Assembly (NCBI GenBank): GCA_963724645.1
Contig: CAVRVJ010000010.1
Location: 62,001 to 126,000 of the forward strand
DNA length: 64,000 nt
Source of the DNA: CAVXSP01 sp963724645
GTDB taxonomy: Bacteria > Acidobacteriota > Vicinamibacteria > Vicinamibacterales > SCN-69-37
Reading direction: 5' to 3'
Position 1 is the first letter of the stretch; each line of letters starts with the position of its first letter. The notes beneath the pieces are model-generated. The model saw nothing but the letters and a program-made list of their open reading frames with translations. It was not told where the DNA came from and did no database searches. Of the stretch, positions 57,838 to 64,000 are shown piece after piece. The translations under genes and the position numbers were made by a program.

Positions 57838-58751
57838 GTGCGGTGCCGATGTCACGGGGCTGGCTGCACTGGTGGGCCGGACGCCGCTCCTTCGTCTGCG
57901 GCGGTTTGAGCCGCGGCCAGGCATCGAGATCTACGCGAAACTGGAGTCGAGAAACCCTGGCGGCTCGGTCAAGGACCGCGCCGCGCTTGCGATGATTCGC
58001 GAGGGGGAGCGATCCGGGGCGCTGCAACCGGGCCGGACGCTGCTCGACGCCACGTCCGGCAACACGGGCATCGCCTACGCGATGCTCGGCGCGTCGCGAG
58101 GCTATCGCGTCCGGCTCTGTGTGCCGTCCAACGTCTCCCGTGAACGGAAACAGCTGCTTTACGCGTACGGCGCGGAGCTGGTGCTGACCGATCCGATGGA
58201 CGGCAGCGACGGCGCCATCCGCGAAGCGCGGCGGATTCACGCGGCGGCGCCTCAGGAGTATTTCTATCCCGATCAGTACAGCAATCCGGCGAACTGGCGC
58301 GCCCATTACGACGGCGACCGGCGTCGAGATCATCGAACAGACCGAGGGACGCGTCACCCATTTCGTCGCCGGGCTCGGCACGAGCGGCACGTTCGTCGGC
58401 ACGGGACGCCGGCTGCGCGAGTGGAACGGCCGTCGGTCACGCTGATTTCCGTGCAGCCCCAGTCGCCGCTCCACGGCCTCGAGGGCCTGAAGCACATGGA
58501 ATCGGCAATCGTGCCGGCCATCTACGATCCGACGCTCGCGGATCGAGACGAGCGGGTCACCACGGAAGAAGCCTACCGCCTGGTGCTGCGCCTCGCGCGC
58601 GAGGAAGGCGTGCTCGTCGGGCCGTCGGGCGGCGCCGCGCTCGCCGCCAGCCTGCGCGTGGCCGACCAAATCGAACGCGGCATCATCGTCACGGTCTTTC
58701 CGGACGGCGGCGATCGATATCTCTCGGAACGATTCTGGACGGGGGCAATGA
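57838..58751 (+). CDS. cysM: Cysteine synthase, CysM/CysK type (frameshifted)
   Basis: The N-terminus reads DVTGLAALVGRTPLLRLRRF. The PLP lysine is in LESRNPGGSVKDRAALAMIR, the substrate loop is DATSGNTGIAYAML, then CVPSNVSRERKQLLYAYGAE. After two indels near 58310 and 58420 come VAGLGTSGTFVGTGRRL (phosphate loop) and VLVGPSGGAALAASLRVAD. About 300 residues. GTG 57872 is the first in-frame start but truncates the conserved N-terminus, so the true start is upstream, near 57838. Association with mec/cysO suggests the acceptor form that uses carrier-bound sulfide, as in mycobacterial CysM. Confidence 0.9.
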
Positions 58752-59250
58752 CGGGTACGACAGGTACGGCCGAGAAAGGGCTGTCCTTGACAATTCCGGC
58801 CGCGGCCTTCGAGATCATTTGCGGGCACGGCGCGGAGACCTATCCTGACGAATGCTGCGGCGCGCTGCTTGGGCCGCGGACCGGGCGATATCGTCGAGGC
58901 GTTCGCGCTCCCGAATGAAACGTCCGGTGAACGCCGTCGCCGGTTTCTGATCGGACCGGAGGAGTATCGGAGCGCCGAGCGGCGGGCCACCGACACCGGC
59001 CAGCAACTCCTGGGCTTCTATCACTCGCATCCGGACCATCCCGCAGCGCCGTCCGCCTTCGATCTCGAGCATGCGTGGCCGAACCTGAGCTACATCATCG
59101 TCTCGGTCAAGCAAAGGCCAGCCTGACGAATCGCGCTCGTGGCGGCTGAAGGCGGATCGGTCAGGCTATGACGAGGAAGCCGTCCTGCGGGTGATCGATC
59201 CGGAATTCAGACTCGATCGAACATCAGATCGAGGAGACCCATGTCAGTGA
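58748..59250 (+). CDS. M67/JAMM metallopeptidase, Mec-like (frameshifted)
   Basis: About 167 residues: LSLTIPAAAFEIICGHGAET, YPDECCGALLG (catalytic Glu), then after an indel near 58872 DIVEAFALPNETSGERRRRF. The JAMM zinc motif is GFYHSHPDHPAAPSAFD (HxH...SxxD). After another indel near 59115 it ends QPDESRSWRLKADRSGYDEE and LRVIDPEFRLDR. Mec+ releases cysteine from the CysO-cysteine adduct. ATG 58748 would overlap the cysM stop if one G of the preceding run is removed. The stop overlaps the carrier gene. Confidence 0.88.
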
Positions 59251-59594
59251 AAATCCTAATCCCGACGCCGCTGCGGCCGTACACCGGTCATCAGGCGGTC
59301 GTGGAGATCGACGGCAAGAACGTCGGCGAGCTCCTGCAGAATCTCACGGCGAAACACGGCGATCTGCGGGCGCATCTGTTTTCGTCGGACGGCAAGCTGC
59401 GCAGCTTCGTCAACGTCTACCTGAATGACGAGGACATCCGGTATCTCGGCCGCGAGGAGACGCCGGTGACCTCCGCCGACACGCTCAGCATCGTGCCGTC
59501 GGTCGCCGGGCGGCGCGCCCTCGGCCGTCCTGCCGGACGCGGCGCTGCCGGAACTGACCAACGAGGAGATTCGAGCGCTACAGCCGGCATCTGA
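59241..59594 (+). CDS. ThiS/MoaD-like sulfur carrier protein, CysO-like
   Basis: The ubiquitin-like domain of about 91 residues reads VKILIPTPLRPYTGHQAVVE, GKNVGELLQNLTAKHGDLRA, LRSFVNVYLNDEDIRYLGRE, TPVTSADTLSIVPSVAGG. The diglycine end appears once a G of the run at 59508 is removed. GAGGAG precedes ATG 59241. The C-terminal Gly is thiocarboxylated and delivers sulfide to CysM. No stop codon follows the GG in the corrected frame, so the carrier may be fused to or processed from the next protein. Confidence 0.85.
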   Translation: MSVKILIPTPLRPYTGHQAVVEIDGKNVGELLQNLTAKHGDLRAHLFSSDGKLRSFVNVYLNDEDIRYLGREETPVTSADTLSIVPSVAGRRALGRPAGRGAAGTDQRGDSSATAGI

Positions 59595-60710
59595 TCATGC
59601 CGGAGGTCGGTGTCGAGGGGCAGCGGCGGCTGAAAGCCGCGCGCGTGCTCTGCGTCGGCGCCGGGGGTCTCGGCTCACCGGCGTCGCTCTATATGGCGGC
59701 CGCGGGCGTCGGCACGCTCGGCCTGGTCGATTTCGACGTGGTGGACGCCAGCAACCTCCAGCGGCAGATTCTGTTCTCCACCGCCGACGTCGGCCGGCCG
59801 AAAGTCGAGGCGGCGCGCGATCGCCTGCGCGGGCTGAACCCCACGGCCAGGTTCGTCGTGCACGAGACGCCACTGAACTCGTCGAACGCGCTCGAGATCT
59901 TCAAGGACTACGACATCATCGTCGACGGCGCCGACAACTTCCCGACGCGATACCTCGTCAACGACGCCTGCGTCCTGCTCGGCAAGCCGAACGCCTACGG
60001 CAGCATCTTCCGCTTCGACGGTCAGGCCTCGGTGTTCGCCACCAAAGGCGGCCCGTGCTACCGCTGCCTGTACCCGGAGCCGCCGCCGCCCGGGCTGGTA
60101 CCCGAGCTGCGCCGAAGGCGGCGTGCTCGGCGTGCTGCCCGGCGATCATCGGCACGATTCAGGCCACCGAGGCGATCAAACTCATCATCGGCGCCGGCGA
60201 CTCGCTCATCGGCCGCCTGCTTGCTGTTCGACGCCTTGAGGATGACGTTCCGCACGCTCAAGCTCCAGCGCGACCCCGAGTGCCCGGTCTGCGGCGACCA
60301 TCCGACCGTGAAGGCCCTGATCGACTACGAGCAGTTCTGCGGCATCACGCCGCCGTCAGCCGGCTGCGGCCAATGGCGCCGACGACTTCGAGACGACGGT
60401 CGAGGAGTTGAAGGCGCGGCTGGATCGGCAGGATCCCGTCTGGATTCTGGACGTCCGGGAAAAGAACGAGTACGACATCAGCCGCATCCCTGGTTCGACG
60501 CTCATTCCGCTCGGGGAACTGCCGAGGCGGCTGGCCGAGCTGCCGCAAGGCCCCAACGCGCCGGATATCGTCGTGCACTGCAAGGTCGGCGCGCGAAGCG
60601 CAAGGGCTGTCGCGTTCCTGCGCGAGAAAGGATTCACGCGCGTCAAGAACCTGAAGGACGGGATTCTCGCCTGGAGCGACCGGATCGATCCGAGCCAGCC
60701 GAAGTACTGA
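59554..60710 (+). CDS. ThiF/MoeB-type E1 enzyme with rhodanese domain, MoeZ-like (frameshifted)
   Basis: The start is LTNEEIRRYSRHLIMPEVGV, upstream of ATG 59597, but no start codon is resolved. The adenylation domain has VLCVGAGGLGSPASLYMAAA, LVDFDVVDASNLQRQILFST and DGADNFPTRYLVNDAC. The zinc CxxC pairs are CYRCLYP and CPVCGDH; the E1 Cys is in CAEGGVLGVLPGIIG. After an indel near 60370 comes a rhodanese domain (PVWILDVREKNEYDISRIPG, active Cys VVHCKVGARSARAVAFLREK). It activates and sulfurates the CysO-like carrier. About 385 residues. Confidence 0.88.
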
Positions 60711-60770
60711 ATACGGCGATCGGAAATTCGTTTGGAGCGGGCAACAAGACGTCCGGAGGGACAACGTCCG

Positions 60771-61583
60771 ATGAATCCGAGCAAGGCCCTGTGGGAGAAA
60801 GGCGACTTCACACGCATCGCGGCGAGCATGCGGGAGAGCGGTGAAGCGATCGTCGCCGGACTCGGCATCACCAGGGGAGTGAAGCTGCTCGACCTGGGAT
60901 GCGGCGATGGCACAACGGCCTTGCCGGCGGCCCAACTGGGCGCCGACGTCCTCGGCGTCGACATCGCGAAAAATCTTGTTGAGGCCGGGAACAGACGCGC
61001 GCAGGCGGAGGGTTTGACGAACTGCCGGTTCCAGGAAGGCGATGCCGCCAATCTGAATGAACTCGCCGATCACAGCTTCGACCTCGTTGTCAGTATCTTC
61101 GGAGCCATGTTCGCGCCCAAACCGTTCGATGTGGCCAGGGAGATGGTGCGCGTGAGCCGGCCCGGCGGCCGGATCGTGATGGGGAACTGGATTCCGAACG
61201 ATCCGACACTCGTGGCGCAGATTCTGAAGATCAGCGCCGCCTACTCGCCGCCACCGCCCGAGGGCTTCGTCAGCCCCATGACGTGGGGGATCGAGGGTCA
61301 TGTGATCGAGCGATTTGCGGCGGCAGGGATTCCGGCCGAGAAGGTCTCATTCTCCAGAGAGACTTACACCTTCAGGTCGCCCGACTCACCATCAGCGTTC
61401 GTCGCAGACTTCAGAGACTACTATGGGCCCACGATGAACGCATTCGCGGCCGCAGAACAGAACGGCAAAGCTGCGGATCTGCAGCAGGAGCTCGAGGCCC
61501 TCTTCGAGCGCCAGAACCGGAGCGAGGTCAAGGGCGCCACGTCGATTCCCGCGACCTTCCTGCGCGTCACCGTCGCCCGTTGA
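60771..61583 (+). CDS. SAM-dependent methyltransferase
   Basis: 270 residues from ATG 60771 behind CGGAGGG. The class-I motif is VKLLDLGCGDGTTALPAAQL, followed by GVDIAKNLVEAGNRRAQAEG, FQEGDAANLNELADHSFDLV and EMVRVSRPGGRIVMGNW. Motifs resemble UbiE/COQ5-type small-molecule methyltransferases. It follows the MoeZ-like gene by 60 bp on the same strand. A link to sulfur metabolism is possible but unproven. Confidence 0.85.
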   Translation: MNPSKALWEKGDFTRIAASMRESGEAIVAGLGITRGVKLLDLGCGDGTTALPAAQLGADVLGVDIAKNLVEAGNRRAQAEGLTNCRFQEGDAANLNELADHSFDLVVSIFGAMFAPKPFDVAREMVRVSRPGGRIVMGNWIPNDPTLVAQILKISAAYSPPPPEGFVSPMTWGIEGHVIERFAAAGIPAEKVSFSRETYTFRSPDSPSAFVADFRDYYGPTMNAFAAAEQNGKAADLQQELEALFERQNRSEVKGATSIPATFLRVTVAR

Positions 61584-61671
61584 GCGGGCGCACGTCGACG
61601 ACAAACGACGCCAGTTCGTGCGGAAAGGAGTCGTCGACACGGCCCATTACGCTGCCGGGGACTCCTGGTTC
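61584..61671. repeat. Convergent gap with AT-rich palindromic repeat
   Basis: The end of this gap and the last codons of pheA contain TTCCTAATTCTGGATTCCCG followed by ATTCTGAATC, similar in word content to the palindrome at 33348-33384 and to the stretch at 57797-57820. No gene or clear terminator is seen. Confidence 0.45.
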
Positions 61672-62523
61672 CTAATTCTGGATTCCCGATTCTGAATCGC
61701 CCGCGTCAGGGCCTTTCCACTTCTTATACGAACCCAGCGTCCTGACCCACTTGGCGAACTCGGCCAGGTGCACGAGCGCGCGGGCGCAGCGCATCTCCTG
61801 GCGGCCGACGCTCAGGTCGGCATAGAACATGTACTCCCACGGACGGCCGCGGATCGGGCGCGACTCGAGCTTGGTCAGGTCGATATCCCGCAGCGCGAAG
61901 ACGCTGAGCGCCTTGAAGAGCGCGCCCGGCCGGTTCGGGAGCGCGAACAGGATTGTGGTCTTGTCGGCCTCGGGATCGACCTCCGCCTGCCGCGCGACGA
62001 TCACGAAACGCGTGAGATTCAGCTCGAAGTCCTGGATCCCGGAGGCCAGGATTTCCAGGCCGAAGATCTGACCGGCCCGCGCCGACGCGATGGCCCCGGT
62101 GTCCTTCAGGCCGCCGTCGCGAATGAGCTTGGCGCTGCCCGCCGTGTCGTAGGTCGCCACGATTTCGATGGTCGGCTGAGCCATCAAAAAGCGCTCGCAC
62201 TGCGCGAGCGCCTGCGGGTGCGAGTAGATGCGCCGCAGCGCGTCGCGCGTCGTGCCGGGGTAGGCCAGCAGACAATGCTCCACGAGCAGTTCGACTTCGC
62301 CGATGATCGATAGATCGTTCTCAGCGAGCAGGTCGAAATTGCGGTGAATGCTGCCGCCAATCGAGTTTTCGACCGGGAGAATGCCGTGCGTCGCCGTCCC
62401 GCTCATCACGGCGCGGAACACGTCCTCGAAACTCGGATTCGGCATGAGCTGGGCCGAGTCCTTGAACTTCAGCCCGGCGGCCTCGCTGTACGCTCCAGGC
62501 TCACCTTGATAAGCAATACGCAT
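61672..62523 (-). CDS. pheA: Prephenate dehydratase
   Basis: 283 residues, intact. It begins MRIAYQGEPGAYSEAAGLKF. The catalytic motif region is ILPVENSIGGSIHRNFDLLA, then VELLVEHCLLAYPGTT, IYSHPQALAQCERFL and DTAGSAKLIRDGGLKDTGAI. LTRFVIVAR leads into an ACT domain (TTILFALPNRPGALFKALSV, LTKLESRPIRGRPWEYMFYA) that senses phenylalanine. It is not fused to chorismate mutase. It converts prephenate to phenylpyruvate. Confidence 0.95.
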   Translation of the reverse strand: MRIAYQGEPGAYSEAAGLKFKDSAQLMPNPSFEDVFRAVMSGTATHGILPVENSIGGSIHRNFDLLAENDLSIIGEVELLVEHCLLAYPGTTRDALRRIYSHPQALAQCERFLMAQPTIEIVATYDTAGSAKLIRDGGLKDTGAIASARAGQIFGLEILASGIQDFELNLTRFVIVARQAEVDPEADKTTILFALPNRPGALFKALSVFALRDIDLTKLESRPIRGRPWEYMFYADLSVGRQEMRCARALVHLAEFAKWVRTLGSYKKWKGPDAGDSESGIQN

Positions 62524-62528
62524 AAGCA

Positions 62529-62562
62529 GGAAAAGGCCGTCACGGGTACAAGTGACGGCCTT
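62529..62562 (-). terminator. Intrinsic terminator after the anti-sigma/DsbA gene
   Basis: On the minus strand AAGGCCGTCAC-TTGTACCC-GTGACGGCCTT forms an 11-bp perfect stem ending in TTTT. It closes the sigma/anti-sigma transcript and lies only 5 bp before the pheA ATG, so pheA must have a promoter inside or read through this hairpin. Confidence 0.8.
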
Positions 62563-62622
62563 GGAAGTCTCGAGGATCTTTGGGCGGATCGACGCCCGTT
62601 GTCAACCTGCCGGCATCTGCGA

Positions 62623-63480
62623 TCAACGGCCGGCGCGCTTCAGCTCAGACTGAATCGCCCAGTCCAGTTCCTGCGGGGACGGCGGCCCGCCGCCCGCTCG
62701 ACTCGCGGGCACGCCGTTGACGAAGACAGCCGGTGTGAACTGCACGTGCAGCGCGGCGCCATCCGCGACATCGCGCCGAATGTCACCGAGCATCCTCGCG
62801 TACTCAGCATCGAAATCTCTCACGCCCAGCATCGATGCCGCCTGCGTCTTGACAGCCTCTGCCGTCAAATCTCGCTGGTTGGCGAAGATCCAATCGATGA
62901 ACTCGTCCGCCTTGCCGCGCTGGCGTGCCATTCGGACGGCGGCGGCAGCCTCGCAGGCCGCGGCGTGGTGAGCAGGAGCGTCGACGGGAAGATTGGCGTT
63001 GCATCTGGCGTTCAGAGGGTAATCCTTGATCACGTATCGCACCGCTCCGGGCTTCGCGGCTTCGTACGCCGCCAGAATCGTGGCGTACTCCAGGTGTGTG
63101 CAGGTCGGACACTGCCAATCGAGGAAGACGGTCACGACAACGGCCGCGCCGTCAGCCGGCGCGCCGACCTGGACCCGCTGTCTGGCCGTCCAGTCGTGCA
63201 TCGACGACCACGTCAACAACCCGATAACGAGCAGTGCGGCCATAGCGACGTACCTCCATTGGAAATGCGGAAGCTTCTGCCGGCGCGGTATCTGAAGCGG
63301 GGCCGGCTCGACGGTCCAGGCGGCCAGTCGCGCACTGACGTCGCGGACATCTCCGACGAGCCCGCGGCAGCGGGCGCACGCGGCCACATGGCGTTCGACG
63401 CCGCCGTCGACGGATTCGCCGTCGATCCACGCCATCACCTCTTCGGGCTCGGGATGGTCGCGGGCGAACGTGCCGGTCAT
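62623..63480 (-). CDS. Anti-sigma zinc-finger / DsbA-like thioredoxin fusion
   Basis: 285 residues in three parts. Residues 1-60 form a zinc-binding anti-sigma domain with ERHVAACARCRGLVG (HxxxCxxC). One membrane helix follows (YVAMAALLVIGLLTWSSMHD). Residues 100-285 form a periplasmic DsbA/thioredoxin-fold domain with VVVTVFLDWQCPTCTHLEYA (CPTC), VRYVIKDYPLNARCNANLPV, an alpha-helical insertion and the cis-Pro loop VQFTPAVFVNGVPASR. Start overlaps the sigma factor stop (ATGA). It could sense envelope redox state and release the sigma factor. Confidence 0.88.
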   Translation of the reverse strand: MTGTFARDHPEPEEVMAWIDGESVDGGVERHVAACARCRGLVGDVRDVSARLAAWTVEPAPLQIPRRQKLPHFQWRYVAMAALLVIGLLTWSSMHDWTARQRVQVGAPADGAAVVVTVFLDWQCPTCTHLEYATILAAYEAAKPGAVRYVIKDYPLNARCNANLPVDAPAHHAAACEAAAAVRMARQRGKADEFIDWIFANQRDLTAEAVKTQAASMLGVRDFDAEYARMLGDIRRDVADGAALHVQFTPAVFVNGVPASRAGGGPPSPQELDWAIQSELKRAGR

Positions 63481-63995
63481 GAGCGACGCTCCAATGGCGG
63501 GGCCAGCAATCGGCGAAGGTCCATCCGGGCTCTGAACAGTCGCGACCGCACGGTGTTCACCGGTAACTCGAGCAGTTGCGCGATCTCCGCGTAGCTCAAT
63601 TGCTCGAACTCACGCAGCATCACAATCTCCCGATCGGAGTCGTCCAGCCGCTCGAGCGCCTGGCGCACCCACAGATCCTCATCGGCCGCCGGCGTTGTGG
63701 CAGCGGGCCCGGCGGGCGTCAGACGGCGATAAACGTGCCGGCGTCGTTCGGCGGATAGCAGATTGAAGGCAATTGCGTAGAGATACGTCCGGAACTGTGC
63801 CCGCGGCTCGTACCGCCGAGCGCCTCTGAGCACCGCCACGAACACCTCCTGCGCGAGCTCCTCCGCCCGGCCAGGCTCCAGGACACGACGCCGGAAGTAG
63901 CCCCACATCGGCTGACGGTATCGCCTGAACAGTTCTTCGAACGCCTCAGCGGAGCCGGCCTTGCACGCGCCCATCAGGTCTTCGTCAGTTGGCAT
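63477..63995 (-). CDS. ECF-type RNA polymerase sigma factor
   Basis: 172 residues. Region 2 is FEELFRRYRQPMWGYFRRRV, ELAQEVFVAVLRGARRYEPR and FRTYLYAIAFNLLSAERRRH. Region 4 is ALERLDDSDREIVMLREFEQ, LSYAEIAQLLELPVNTVRSR, LFRARMDLRRLL. It is intact and begins just inside the window edge. It is coupled by ATGA overlap to the anti-sigma fusion, which should hold it at the membrane. Confidence 0.93.
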   Translation of the reverse strand: MPTDEDLMGACKAGSAEAFEELFRRYRQPMWGYFRRRVLEPGRAEELAQEVFVAVLRGARRYEPRAQFRTYLYAIAFNLLSAERRRHVYRRLTPAGPAATTPAADEDLWVRQALERLDDSDREIVMLREFEQLSYAEIAQLLELPVNTVRSRLFRARMDLRRLLAPPLERRS

Positions 63996-64000
63996 GGCCG

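Noticed and set aside
62529..62562. Terminator just before pheA as a phenylalanine attenuator
   Set aside because: No short ORF with clustered Phe or Tyr codons lies upstream, and the hairpin fits the 3' end of the sigma/anti-sigma transcript.

Overview
The window is GC-rich and gene-dense. It encodes a Gram-negative cell envelope: TolC, beta-barrel proteins, lipoproteins and a Tat-exported oxidoreductase. The mix of a sortilin-like exo-repeat protein, two peptidase-MA/TolB/barrel proteins, a GH109-like enzyme and a CysO-type cysteine pathway most resembles an environmental Acidobacteriota (Vicinamibacteria-like) genome. That assignment is inference. No rRNA, tRNA, CRISPR array or transposase gene was recognised.

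Many genes between 1 and 40 kb and again from 53.6 to 60.7 kb are split by single-base indels, often in short G or C runs, after which the homologous frame resumes exactly. The stretch 40.6-53.6 kb is nearly clean. I read this as consensus error rather than decay. Each broken gene is therefore annotated as one feature spanning all its frames.

Layout. 1-14 kb: end of a molybdopterin oxidoreductase, a SLOG-like protein, a peptidase/TolB/barrel protein, yggX, a POT transporter, a LigD-type 3'-phosphoesterase, a YvcK/CofD protein, a TPM-LemA-DinB-membrane protein-hydrolase run and a DUF72 protein. 14.8-22.4 kb (minus strand): a complete efflux operon, TetR-HlyD-ATPase-TolC-ATPase-permease-permease. 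22.4-25.5 kb: LytS/LytTR two-component pair with LiaF-like and DUF5668 membrane proteins. 25.5-29.9 kb: ABC ATPase plus SCO1-like protein, small proteins, an endonuclease/exonuclease/phosphatase protein and TlpA. 30-34.7 kb: second peptidase/TolB/barrel gene, pantothenate kinase, ferredoxin. 34.9-40.6 kb: barrel protein, cupredoxin, NtrB/NtrC-like pair, second cupredoxin. 40.4-44.2 kb: sugar kinase-nucleotidyltransferase-GH109-like operon. 44.4-53.6 kb: VPS10/sortilin-like protein, M16 peptidase, UPF0173 hydrolase, lipoyl synthase, secreted helical-repeat protein, family-5 uracil-DNA glycosylase. 53.6-60.7 kb: sulfur assimilation and cysteine synthesis. 60.8-64 kb: methyltransferase, prephenate dehydratase, and an anti-sigma/DsbA fusion with its ECF sigma factor.

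The most interesting region is 57.3-57.8 kb, between the two divergent halves of the sulfur cluster. To the left, reading leftwards, lie precorrin-2 dehydrogenase, uroporphyrinogen-III methyltransferase and a siroheme sulfite/nitrite reductase. To the right lie cysteine synthase, a JAMM peptidase, a ThiS-like carrier and an E1-rhodanese protein, i.e. the CysM-Mec-CysO-MoeZ route. Each half is preceded by its own promoter, a 29-30 codon leader peptide with clustered cysteine codons (C-T-C-C-R-P and C-A-C-C-C-R-P), and an intrinsic terminator with a competing alternative fold. This looks like a back-to-back pair of cysteine-sensing transcription attenuators, and it argues that the siroheme enzyme is a sulfite reductase. 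Several promoters in the window sit 6-12 nt before the start codon with no Shine-Dalgarno site, suggesting frequent leaderless mRNAs.
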